From NCBI GenBank assembly GCA_964412235.1, contig CAYPNT010000102.1, positions 1 through 8,717 of the forward strand: a stretch of 8,717 nt of DNA. The letters are read 5' to 3'. Of this stretch, positions 1 to 6,864 are shown in pieces (within the stretch, counting starts at the first letter, position 1; every line of letters begins with the position of its first letter). Under the pieces are notes generated by a model that had not been told where the DNA came from, ran no database searches, and worked only from the letters and a program-made list of their open reading frames with translations. A program made the position numbers and the translations under genes. This stretch comes from JAYZQT01 sp964412235 (GTDB lineage Bacteria; Pseudomonadota; Alphaproteobacteria; MPNO01; UBA830).

Positions 1-347
1 TCGGTGAACACAAGGGGTCTGGACTTGCTTTGATTTGCGAATTACTTGCGGGGGGGTTGTCTGGAGGCGGAACAATCCAGCCACAAAATCCAAGACAGGA
101 GAGTATTGTAAATAACATGTTTGCATTTCTTGTTGACCCCACCCGATTGGTTGATATCGAATGGCTCCGCGCCGAAATAGATGCAACCGTCGCATACGTG
201 AAGTCAGCGCGTCCCGTAACCAGTGAACAACCCGTACTTGTCGCTGGGGATAAAGAGAGAATGGAGACAGGAACGCGAAGTGCTGAGGGTATTGAGGTAA
301 ATGATGAGGCATGGGAGGAGATGCACCGGGCGGCGTCGGAACTCTAG
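1..347 (+). CDS. Ldh-family (malate/L-lactate dehydrogenase type) oxidoreductase, C-terminal part
   Basis: The gene is cut by the left edge; codons run in frame from base 3 to the TAG at 345-347, leaving about 114 residues. The first residues read GEHKGSGLALICELLAGGLS, the glycine-rich HKG-x-GLA-x-x-x-ELL-x-G signature of the malate/L-lactate/ureidoglycolate dehydrogenase family (Ldh_2). The NNMFAFLVDP stretch that follows is also typical of the family's C-terminal region. Members are usually about 330-350 residues, so roughly two thirds lies outside the window. Known members are cytosolic NAD(P)-dependent enzymes that interconvert 2-hydroxy and 2-oxo acids. The substrate here cannot be assigned. 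The next gene starts 148 bp downstream on the same strand, so co-transcription with the island is possible but not shown. The family call is firm; specificity is open. Confidence 0.9.
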   Translation, partial: GEHKGSGLALICELLAGGLSGGGTIQPQNPRQESIVNNMFAFLVDPTRLVDIEWLRAEIDATVAYVKSARPVTSEQPVLVAGDKERMETGTRSAEGIEVNDEAWEEMHRAASEL

Positions 348-495
348 ATTTCGCCGATATTGAATGCACGTGAACGTGTATAAAATACTATAACTGAGAA
401 ATAGTTTGGATGGCTTGGCTGTCAGTGGCCATTTGTCATCGGAGAGAAGTGGGCTATGTTAAATAATCACGCGTATAATTACGGGAAATGGGTGG

Positions 496-1491
496 ATGGC
501 TAAAAATATTCCTATAACAATTGTTGCCGGTGATATGGACCGGATGGCTGCTATAAAAGATGGTAGAGTTAAAGTGGAAGGCTGCGATGTAACCTTTATT
601 GCGATGGAGCCGGAAGAAGTGTTTTTCCGGGCATTCCGATATGCGGAATTTGATTGTTGCGAATTGTCTTTTTCGAGTCACATGCGTGTCACCTCTCAGG
701 GTAAGGCTAATTATATTGGTATTCCCGCATTTGTCAGCAGGGTGTTTCGGCATTCCGGGTTCTACATTCGGACTGATCGAGGAATTGAAACGCCTCAGGA
801 TTTGCGTGGTAAACTTGTTGGGACCCCTGAGTATCAGATGACTGCTCCTGTATGGATGCGTGGTATTTTAGATGATGAATACGGTATTAAATCCAATGAA
901 ATTAGATGGCGTTCGGGTGGTCAAGAAGAGGCCGGCCGAGATGAACGAACACCCTTCTCTGCGCCGGATGATTTGGATTTAGAGCCAATTCCTCTTGACC
1001 GTACCTTAGTTGAGATGTTTGAAGCGGGTGAACTCGACGCCTTAACGACAGCGCGAGCACCCTCCAGCTACACTCTTGGAAGGCCAAATATTGACCGGCT
1101 CTTTCCTGATTTTCGTGCGGCAGAAAAAGAGTATTACAAAAAAACCAGTATTTTTCCGATCATGCATTTAATGGGCTTGCGCAAGGATTTGGCTGAGGCC
1201 CATCCGTGGCTTGCTGGCAGTCTATACAAGGCTTTTGTTGAAGCGCGCGATGTTGCGTACCAGGATATTGCCAAAACTGCTGCGCTTCCGAATGTTTTGC
1301 CTTGGGTCAACGCCGAGGTAAAGGATACGATTGATCTAATGGGTCAGGATTTCTGGCGTTATGGTGTGGAGGAATGTCGACATGAAATCGAAGCGTTGGC
1401 CAGATACTCCTATAACGATGGATTGTCTGAAAAACTAATGACACCCGAGGAACTCTTTGCGGAATCAACGTTTGAACTTTCGAAGATCTAG
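496..1491 (+). CDS. 4,5-dihydroxyphthalate decarboxylase (Pht5)-like protein
   Basis: This 331-residue protein matches the length and motif order I recall for the Pht5/4,5-dihydroxyphthalate decarboxylase family, which has a periplasmic-binding-protein-like fold. Visible landmarks are AGDMDR (residues 11-16), DGRVKVEG (22-29), EEVFFRAFRYAEFD (40-53), FRHSGFY (84-90), GTPEYQMTAPVWMRGIL (109-125), TARAPSS (185-191), FPDFR (203-207), FPIMH (220-224) and SLYKAF (242-247). There is no signal peptide or lipobox, so it should be cytosolic, an enzyme rather than a transporter component. Characterised members remove a carboxylate from 4,5-dihydroxyphthalate to give protocatechuate, but many homologs sit in clusters with no other phthalate genes, as here, so another aromatic or unsaturated acid is equally possible. 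The ATG at 496 follows a weak purine-rich ribosome site (GGGAA, about 9 nt upstream). The stop is 43 bp before the amidohydrolase gene, suggesting one operon. Confidence 0.85.
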   Translation: MAKNIPITIVAGDMDRMAAIKDGRVKVEGCDVTFIAMEPEEVFFRAFRYAEFDCCELSFSSHMRVTSQGKANYIGIPAFVSRVFRHSGFYIRTDRGIETPQDLRGKLVGTPEYQMTAPVWMRGILDDEYGIKSNEIRWRSGGQEEAGRDERTPFSAPDDLDLEPIPLDRTLVEMFEAGELDALTTARAPSSYTLGRPNIDRLFPDFRAAEKEYYKKTSIFPIMHLMGLRKDLAEAHPWLAGSLYKAFVEARDVAYQDIAKTAALPNVLPWVNAEVKDTIDLMGQDFWRYGVEECRHEIEALARYSYNDGLSEKLMTPEELFAESTFELSKI

Positions 1492-1534
1492 CCTGTTGCA
1501 CTCAAAGATCAGGAGTAATAGGGAAGGAAAATAG

Positions 1535-2722
1535 ATGGAGCTACCCTCAAGCGATGAAATTTATGGCCTGAAAGTCGACGATTTTGATACTGCGCAATTG
1601 TTGACTAATGCAGCTAGGCAACGGGACGCACGCGGTCTATCCGATGTTTTCATCGTAGATGCAGACTCTCATCATTATGAAACGGAAGCCGTTGCAGAAT
1701 TATTGGAGTTCATAGAAGACCCAGTAATGAAACAGCTTTCGAGGTCAGCTCTGGGTGTTGCGCGAAAGTCGCGCGGTTTCCCGTACTCACGTGTCGGTTA
1801 TCAAGATGTCGGTGGACGGATAACGAGAGAACCATTACGGCAATTGGAAAAGACTATGTCCGATGAAGGCCACCGTGATGTGCAGTTAGCGCATAAGCGG
1901 ATGGACGCAATGGGAGTAGATGTCGCGGTATTGCTTCCTACTCCAATGATGTTAATGGGTATGCATCCCCAAGTAGAGTTTGAAGCCCAAATAGCCATCG
2001 CGTACAATCGGTGGTTGAGCGAAAAGGTTTTAGCTGAATCCGAGCGCCTTAAATCATTCGCTTATCTGCCGTTTAATGATCCAGAGGCTTCGTTCCGCAT
2101 AGTGCAGGAATTTAAGGATGTACCGGGTATTGTGGGATTTCTCGTTACGGCGGTCAGACAAAACGCTGTCCACGATAATGTCTATGCTAAGACCTATGCG
2201 GCGATCCAGGATGCGGGGAAGGTTTTGTCGTTTCATACAGGTTATGATTGGGATGATCCGACATTTGGTAGTCCAAGTCGTTTCGTGGCGGTGCAAGCTA
2301 TTGGATATCCATTCTATAATGTTGTTCATTGCGTTAACTGGCTATGTAATGCAATGAACGAACGTTTTCCGGAACTTGATGTTCTTTGGATGGAGGGCGG
2401 CTTAGCGTGGGTGACTTGGGTGATGCAACGGATCGATTCCGAATACCGAATGCGATCCTCTGAGGTGCCCGGCCTCAAAAAACTGCCAAGTCACTATATG
2501 CGGGATATGTATTATACTTCACAACCGCTAGAGGCGGGAGATCCCTATCTTCTGGAGCAAACGATGAAAGCGGTTGATGCGGGTAATCAGGTAATATACG
2601 CGTCAAATTATCCTCTGCCGGACATGGATGTTCCCTCAGTGATATGGGATTTAGAGTTTCTGAGTGAACAGGAAAAGCGAAATATCCTAGGAGAGACAGC
2701 TCGGCGATTGTTCGGCTTGTAA
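1535..2722 (+). CDS. Amidohydrolase-family (ACMSD-like, Amidohydro_2) protein with an altered metal site
   Basis: The protein has 395 residues and the layout of the Amidohydro_2 family (TIM-barrel metal hydrolases and decarboxylases such as ACMSD). Near the N-terminus, DADSHHYE (42-49) is the first metal-binding strand. FHTGYDW (233-239) carries the likely next histidine, H234. NERFPELDVLWMEGGLAW (275-292) is the usual FP-x-L-x-V-x-x-x-EGG helix-strand. YASNYPLPDMD (355-365) occupies the family's S-D-Y-P-H-W-D-x-D position, and ILGETARRLFGL (384-395) is the standard end. In relatives the Asp of SDYPH is a catalytic metal ligand; here it is Asn358 (AAT at 2606-2608), and the following His is Leu361. 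The start is supported by AAGGA at 1524-1528, six bases before the ATG. Lying 43 bp after the Pht5-like gene, it probably acts in the same pathway as a hydrolase or decarboxylase, or has lost metal catalysis. The family is secure and the activity uncertain. Confidence 0.88.
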   Translation: MELPSSDEIYGLKVDDFDTAQLLTNAARQRDARGLSDVFIVDADSHHYETEAVAELLEFIEDPVMKQLSRSALGVARKSRGFPYSRVGYQDVGGRITREPLRQLEKTMSDEGHRDVQLAHKRMDAMGVDVAVLLPTPMMLMGMHPQVEFEAQIAIAYNRWLSEKVLAESERLKSFAYLPFNDPEASFRIVQEFKDVPGIVGFLVTAVRQNAVHDNVYAKTYAAIQDAGKVLSFHTGYDWDDPTFGSPSRFVAVQAIGYPFYNVVHCVNWLCNAMNERFPELDVLWMEGGLAWVTWVMQRIDSEYRMRSSEVPGLKKLPSHYMRDMYYTSQPLEAGDPYLLEQTMKAVDAGNQVIYASNYPLPDMDVPSVIWDLEFLSEQEKRNILGETARRLFGL

Positions 2723-2739
2723 CCCCAATACTGTTTTTT

Positions 2740-2747
2740 GAGAGTGT
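2740..2747 (+). promoter_or_regulatory. Third copy of the GAGAGTGT motif, upstream of the permease
   Basis: GAGAGTGT occurs here followed by GTTTTA, resembling the copies at 5833-5840 (minus strand) and 5888-5895. It is 144 bp before the preferred permease start, in the 168-bp gap after the amidohydrolase gene. It may mark shared control of the two TRAP components, which are in separate transcription units. Chance cannot be excluded for an 8-mer. Confidence 0.3.
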
Positions 2748-2890
2748 GTTTTAGGGGTTAAGAAAATCAGCGCAACGTCGGATAGATCTATGGTGTCTTG
2801 GCTTTCCTCAATGCCGGTCCAGTTTGAGCTACATTTAAATTGGAAAATGACAAGTGCGGTGGAGTAGGCGGAGGTATTGAAAATAATAGA

Positions 2891-4792
2891 ATGGGCGCCT
2901 TAATCCCCTTTCTTCTGAACTTTCTTGGCGTTTCGATTGTAGTCATAACGATTGCTTTTGCCGCCGATTTTGAGTTCTTACGAGAATTGGAAATACCAAA
3001 AGAACAAGCTTTGCCGCTCGTTCTAGGCTGTGCTTTCTTGATAATTTTTATCAAAATGCCTGCGCGGAAAGGGCAGTCTAAAACCAGAGTTCCCTGGTAC
3101 GACTATTTGATTGCAATTCTGGGGTTTGCGACGTGTGTGTATTTTACTGTTATTTATACAACGTTAATTGAAGACTATTTTTATTATCGCGATATCGCCT
3201 TTCTAATTGGAGTGGTAGTGATACCACTCACTATTGAAGCGCTTCGGAGGACAGCGGGCTGGAGTTTAGTTGCCGTCCTGTTGGTCTTTTTGGTTTATGC
3301 TGTTGTGGGGCACCTAGTACCGGGTGATCTTCAGGCCCAAGAAAAAGACCCCTACAAACTCATAGCATATCTCGCGGCCGATAATGTTGCTTTGCTTGGG
3401 CTCCCCATGAATATTGTTACTTATGTCGTTGTCTTATTTGTATTAATGGGCCAACTGCTGCTTCGAACCGGTGCGTCAGAGTGGTTTACGGATATAGCCA
3501 CGGCTTTGTTTGGCCGCTCCCGTGGGGGGTCCGCAAAGATAGCGGTCGTTGCGTCAGGGCTGTTTGGTTCAATTTCTGGAAGTGCGGTTTCGAACGTTGC
3601 GTCTACCGGCGTTATAACAATACCGCTTATGCGCAACGGAGGATATGCACCACAATCGGCTGCAGCTTTCGAGGCGGTAGCGTCGACCGGCGGGCAAATT
3701 ATGCCGCCGATTATGGGCGCGGCGGCCTTTTTGATGGCAGAGTTGTTAGAGGCTGATTATACGGATGTTATCTTAGCTGCGTTAATTCCCGCTTTTTTGT
3801 ACTATTTTGCGGCATTTGTCCAAGCGGATCTCGAAGCGGCACGCCTGGATATAGCCCCCATACCAAAAGAGAAAACCCCAGCCTTGTTAAAGGTTTTGAA
3901 AGAGGGTTGGTTTTTCCTGATACCTTATGTGGTTCTGGTTGTCGCTCTTTTTCAATATAACGTGCCGCCGGACGGTGCGGCCTTATACGCTTCAATCTCT
4001 CTCCCTATCGTTAGTTGGGTATTTGGGTACAAGGGCAAACGTTTATCGCTTAAAGACTTGGTCAATTCTATTTCGGAAACCGGGAAAAGTGCGGTCGATA
4101 TTATTATAATCGGCGCGATGGCGGGCCTTGCAATAGCAATCATAGAAACCACTGGCCTGGGTTATGCGTTGACGATCGTATTGCTCAAGATAGGGGAAGA
4201 CAGCTTATTTTTATTACTCGTACTGACAGCTATAATTTCAATAATTCTTGGCATGGGAATGCCGACAACAGCGATCTATCTACTTCTGGCTTTGATGATC
4301 GCTCCTCCTATTATTAAGCTTGGGGTTAACCCGTTCGCCGCTCACTTGTTTGTGCTGTATTTTGGTTTGATGTCGATGATTACGCCGCCGGTCGCTATTG
4401 CCGCGTTTACAGCGGCAAAATTAGCCGATACGTCACCTATGGGAACGGCGCTTACCGCATGCAGGCTGGGTTGGGTCGCTTACGTGATACCATTTGTATT
4501 CGTGTTTGAACCTGCCTTAATCATGCAGGGGTCTGTAATAGAAATAACCTTAAGCTTTTGTGCGGCATTAATTGGAGTGTGGATTGTTTCGTGCGGTTTT
4601 CTGGGCTTTATATTTTCAAGCATAAATCTTGGGAACAGAATTCTCTGTGTGGTGGCCGGGCTCGTGATGGTGTTCCCTACAACGGTGATGCCGTTGGGGA
4701 TAATGGTTAAGATTGTTGCTCTCGCGATCGTGGTATTTTTAGTGGGGATGGAGATAATAAAGAAAAAGCGGTTTAAAGGTATGGGTGTATAA
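2891..4792 (+). CDS. TRAP transporter fused permease (DctQM-type, TAXI class)
   Basis: This is a very hydrophobic inner-membrane protein of 633 residues. An N-terminal part with several membrane spans (about 1-140) corresponds to the small DctQ-like subunit. A DctM-like transport domain follows, with GSISGSAVSNVASTG (226-240), STGGQIMPPIMGAAAF (265-280), GMGMPTTAIYL (454-464) and SMITPPVAIAAFTA (495-508). The two repeated Gly/Pro-rich hairpin regions are the substrate and ion sites in TRAP permeases. Fused permeases of this size typically work with TAXI binding proteins, and one is encoded convergently next door. It should import an organic acid driven by an ion gradient. The start is uncertain: an in-frame TTG at 2840 would add 17 residues with no clear ribosome site. 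I prefer the ATG at 2891 because the hydrophobic segment begins there, although the GGAGG at 2870-2874 is 16 nt upstream, further than usual. The stop codon directly abuts the terminator stem. Confidence 0.94.
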   Translation: MGALIPFLLNFLGVSIVVITIAFAADFEFLRELEIPKEQALPLVLGCAFLIIFIKMPARKGQSKTRVPWYDYLIAILGFATCVYFTVIYTTLIEDYFYYRDIAFLIGVVVIPLTIEALRRTAGWSLVAVLLVFLVYAVVGHLVPGDLQAQEKDPYKLIAYLAADNVALLGLPMNIVTYVVVLFVLMGQLLLRTGASEWFTDIATALFGRSRGGSAKIAVVASGLFGSISGSAVSNVASTGVITIPLMRNGGYAPQSAAAFEAVASTGGQIMPPIMGAAAFLMAELLEADYTDVILAALIPAFLYYFAAFVQADLEAARLDIAPIPKEKTPALLKVLKEGWFFLIPYVVLVVALFQYNVPPDGAALYASISLPIVSWVFGYKGKRLSLKDLVNSISETGKSAVDIIIIGAMAGLAIAIIETTGLGYALTIVLLKIGEDSLFLLLVLTAIISIILGMGMPTTAIYLLLALMIAPPIIKLGVNPFAAHLFVLYFGLMSMITPPVAIAAFTAAKLADTSPMGTALTACRLGWVAYVIPFVFVFEPALIMQGSVIEITLSFCAALIGVWIVSCGFLGFIFSSINLGNRILCVVAGLVMVFPTTVMPLGIMVKIVALAIVVFLVGMEIIKKKRFKGMGV

Positions 4793-4823
4793 AATAGGGC
4801 CAACAATTTCTGTTGGCCCTATT
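4793..4823. terminator. Bidirectional intrinsic terminator between convergent TRAP genes
   Basis: A perfect 13-bp inverted repeat has arms AATAGGGCCAACA (4793-4805) and TGTTGGCCCTATT (4811-4823) and a 5-nt loop. It starts on the base after the permease stop codon and ends 27 bp before the stop of the TAXI gene. Four A residues at 4791-4794 give a U-tract for leftward transcripts. On the + strand the stem runs into TATTGTTA, a weaker tail. The placement between two converging genes fits termination from both sides. Confidence 0.85.
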
Positions 4824-4850
4824 GTTACCCGTTTAACGCGATTAACCACG

Positions 4851-5804
4851 TTATCGTTTCCACATTCCTTTTTCTTTGTAGAGTTTTACGGCCCCAGGGT
4901 GAAATATCCCGCCATTATCATTGGCCATGTTTGAGGTCTTGTAGTTTGCCCATACCGGACCCGCCTCTTTTAGCTTGGCCTCTGACCGTTGCATTGCACT
5001 CGTTACCTTGTAGATCAGATCACTAGGGGCGTTTTTGTGGGTCCATAGAAGAAATGCCATACCCATCAGTTGCAAATCGTTATAAACGGTGGGGTACTTT
5101 TTACTTGGTTTCAAAGGGTAGTATATCATCTTAGGCAAGTCTTTGAGAAGTTGTCCTGCCCCCGGTGTTCCGGTGTAAAGCGATAGGTGTCGAATTCCGC
5201 CTTTAATTGCGGCATTTAAGCTTTTATTTAGACCGGAGCCAGGATTTCCAATGCTCAAGTCGGTTTTGCCCTGTTTAAATAAATTCCAATTTTGCCGTAA
5301 CGCTACGGTAGGAACTTTTACAACGTCGTCCCACGTAAGGCCCGCATTTGTTAAGTAACCTGTAAAAATATGCTGGAAAAGTGGGGCCGCCTTGAAACCG
5401 TATGGCACTCTTTTACCTTTTACATCAGCGAGCTGTTTTATATTAGAGCCAGCCGGCACGATTGGTCCCGTCCGAAAGGTCATCAACTGGGTAACAACTC
5501 GCAAATTATCATATTTTCGTTTTGATATACCACTTCCCCTAAGGGCCATATTAAACTGAACGGCATTTGAAATACCAAACTCAAGCTCCCCTGCATTTAC
5601 CACTGGTATGTATTGCTGAGTGCCGCCCATTGGCTGGGGACGCATTTTCAAATCAGTTGTCAGCGTCACTACTTTGGCGACGTTAGCAACTACGGCTGCT
5701 AAAACACCACCTTTGGTCGACCCTATTCCAACCGTCTTGGCATTGACAGACAAGGAAACTGCGGACGATACCGCAAGAGCTGTTATACCCATCCAAATAC
5801 GCAT
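4851..5804 (-). CDS. TAXI-family TRAP transporter solute-binding protein
   Basis: The preferred product has 317 residues. It opens with a Sec-type signal peptide (MRIWMGITALAVSSAVSLSV, cleavage likely after VNA at residue 22), so the mature protein is periplasmic. Family marks are IGSTKGGV (27-34), GGTQQYIPVVNAGELEFGIS (60-79, the usual GG-x-x-x-x-x-x-x-x-x-GE-x-x-x-GI strand), LADVKGKRVPYG (125-136) and the C-terminal FHPGAVKLYKEKG (301-313), all as in TAXI proteins. An upstream in-frame ATG at 5882 would add 26 residues (many of them basic) ahead of the signal peptide. The ATG at 5804 is favoured because AGGGAGA lies 6 nt before it. It should capture the substrate for the fused permease, which it converges with rather than sharing an operon. 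Known TAXI ligands are small organic or amino acids; this one is unknown. Confidence 0.93.
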   Translation of the reverse strand: MRIWMGITALAVSSAVSLSVNAKTVGIGSTKGGVLAAVVANVAKVVTLTTDLKMRPQPMGGTQQYIPVVNAGELEFGISNAVQFNMALRGSGISKRKYDNLRVVTQLMTFRTGPIVPAGSNIKQLADVKGKRVPYGFKAAPLFQHIFTGYLTNAGLTWDDVVKVPTVALRQNWNLFKQGKTDLSIGNPGSGLNKSLNAAIKGGIRHLSLYTGTPGAGQLLKDLPKMIYYPLKPSKKYPTVYNDLQLMGMAFLLWTHKNAPSDLIYKVTSAMQRSEAKLKEAGPVWANYKTSNMANDNGGIFHPGAVKLYKEKGMWKR

Positions 5805-5810
5805 AGATTT

Positions 5811-5817
5811 TCTCCCT
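5811..5817 (-). promoter_or_regulatory. Ribosome binding site that fixes the TAXI start
   Basis: On the minus strand AGGGAGA is followed by six bases and then ATG at 5804. This supports the shorter 317-residue product, beginning at the signal peptide, over the longer frame from 5882. Confidence 0.75.
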
Positions 5818-5832
5818 AATTTCTTTAAACGA

Positions 5833-5895
5833 ACACTCTCTACACTAAACGAAGCCCCTATCCATGGGTTTTTTCGAACCACAATTTGAGAGTGT
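5833..5895. promoter_or_regulatory. Candidate operator: inverted pair of GAGAGTGT half-sites
   Basis: ACACTCTC at 5833-5840 and GAGAGTGT at 5888-5895 form a perfect 8-bp inverted pair with centres 55 bp apart. They lie in the divergent region between the TAXI gene (-, start 5804) and the MBL hydrolase gene (+, start 5958). Read in the same orientation, the two half-sites also share flanks: GAGAGTGT, one or two bases, then CGTTTA. The spacing, close to a multiple of helical turns, would suit a regulator bound at two sites with a loop between. This is a pattern only; no regulator gene is in the window. Confidence 0.35.
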
Positions 5896-5957
5896 ACCGT
5901 TTATTACTTCGTGAATATATCTGTTAAGTTAAGCAAAGAGCCTACAGGAGATCAAAT

Positions 5958-6839
5958 GTGATGACACTGAACATTGGAAGCACAACTGTTGACGGGGTAT
6001 TGGAATGGGAGGGAACCTATAGGGACCCAATACAAATGTATCCCACAGCGACCCAAGAATTGGTTGATAGCCATCGCGACTGGTTAGAACCCCACAGCAT
6101 AGATCCTCAAACTGGCAGACTAATAATGGCGTTTCGGAGTTATTTAATTCGCACCGAGCGACTTAACATTCTCGTCGACACTTGCGTCGGTAATGATAAA
6201 GAGCGGCCCGTGCGTCCCGCCTGGCATCAGCAAAACTGGCCCTGGATGGATAATCTCCATGCGCAAGGGGTGACGGCGGAAGAGATTGATATAGTAATGT
6301 GCACACACCTCCACACGGATCATGTGGGCTGGAATACCCGTCTTCAGGATGGGAATTGGGTGCCTACTTTTCCTAATGCGAATTATGTCTTTCATAAAAT
6401 CGAGTACGACTTTTGGGAAGAAGAACACGCGGCCCAGGAGTGGGCACGTGATGCTTTTCAAGATAGTGTTCTCCCGGTTGTTCAGTCTGGGAAGGCGCTG
6501 TTGGTCGCGGGTGATCATGAAATCGACAATGGAGTGTGGTTAGAGCATACACCCGGGCACACCCCGGGAGCGGTGTGTTTGCACGTGGAGCAAGGCGGGG
6601 ATCACGGAGTTTTTTGTGGTGATCTTATGCACCACCCATTGCAGGTGCCTGAATCTCAGTGGTCGACAATATTTTGTGAGGATCCCGATTTGTCACGCAA
6701 AACACGAATGGCATTTGTTGAACGTTACGCTGAAACAGACACAATGGTTCTTCCGTGTCATTTTTCGGGTATTGGGGGTGGCCACATAGTGAGCGGTGGA
6801 CCCGCGGGAAAGCTCAAATTTAACTTTGCCGGCCAATAG
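5958..6839 (+). CDS. MBL-fold metallo-hydrolase
   Basis: This 293-residue cytosolic protein has the complete dinuclear metal site of the metallo-beta-lactamase fold. THLHTDHVGW (116-125) supplies H117, H119, D121 and H122, TPGHTPG (198-204) supplies H201, FCGDLMHHP (219-227) supplies D222, and PCHF (266-269) supplies H268. No signal peptide is seen. Members of this group hydrolyse lactones, thioesters or other esters; the sequence does not say which, and a lactonase-like step fits a catabolic island. The start is GTG at 5958, seven bases after AGGAG (5946-5950), or the adjacent ATG at 5961 at ten bases; the proteins differ by one residue. It lies 25 bp before the next gene and they are almost certainly co-transcribed. 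Fold and metal site are certain; the substrate is unknown. Confidence 0.9.
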   Translation: MMTLNIGSTTVDGVLEWEGTYRDPIQMYPTATQELVDSHRDWLEPHSIDPQTGRLIMAFRSYLIRTERLNILVDTCVGNDKERPVRPAWHQQNWPWMDNLHAQGVTAEEIDIVMCTHLHTDHVGWNTRLQDGNWVPTFPNANYVFHKIEYDFWEEEHAAQEWARDAFQDSVLPVVQSGKALLVAGDHEIDNGVWLEHTPGHTPGAVCLHVEQGGDHGVFCGDLMHHPLQVPESQWSTIFCEDPDLSRKTRMAFVERYAETDTMVLPCHFSGIGGGHIVSGGPAGKLKFNFAGQ

Positions 6840-6848
6840 CGGCGTCAC

Positions 6849-6855
6849 AAGGAGG
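6849..6855 (+). promoter_or_regulatory. Strong ribosome binding site that fixes a TTG start
   Basis: AAGGAGG is a near-perfect anti-16S match, nine bases before the TTG at 6865. The ATG at 6857 lies between them but is out of frame and meets a stop after six codons. The site therefore argues against the long frame from 6796, which would overlap the MBL gene by 44 bp. Confidence 0.8.
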
Positions 6856-6864
6856 AATGAGGAG

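Noticed and set aside
360..479. Promoter for the Pht5-like gene (TATAAA at 379-384, TACTAT at 386-391, TATAAT at 474-479)
   Set aside because: None has a recognisable -35 at 16-18 bp, and the best -10 match at 474-479 would leave a leader of only about ten bases. A promoter here is likely but I cannot place it.
2720..2760. Inverted repeat TAACCCC / GGGGTTA after the amidohydrolase stop, considered as a terminator
   Set aside because: There are only seven base pairs with a 27-nt loop, and the following bases are A-rich rather than T-rich. It also overlaps the stop codon. It is probably chance, though weak termination is possible.
2790..2867. 25-codon frame upstream of the permease as a leader peptide or a lost small TRAP subunit
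   Set aside because: It has no ribosome site and no membrane segment, and the permease already contains the fused small-subunit region.
5805..5882. 26-residue N-terminal extension of the TAXI protein
   Set aside because: It would put many basic residues ahead of a normal signal peptide. The ribosome site at 5811-5817 points to the ATG at 5804.
6796..6864. N-terminal extension of the hydroxyacid dehydrogenase
   Set aside because: The extra 23 residues precede the Rossmann strand, overlap the MBL gene and lack family similarity. The AAGGAGG before the TTG at 6865 gives a far better start.
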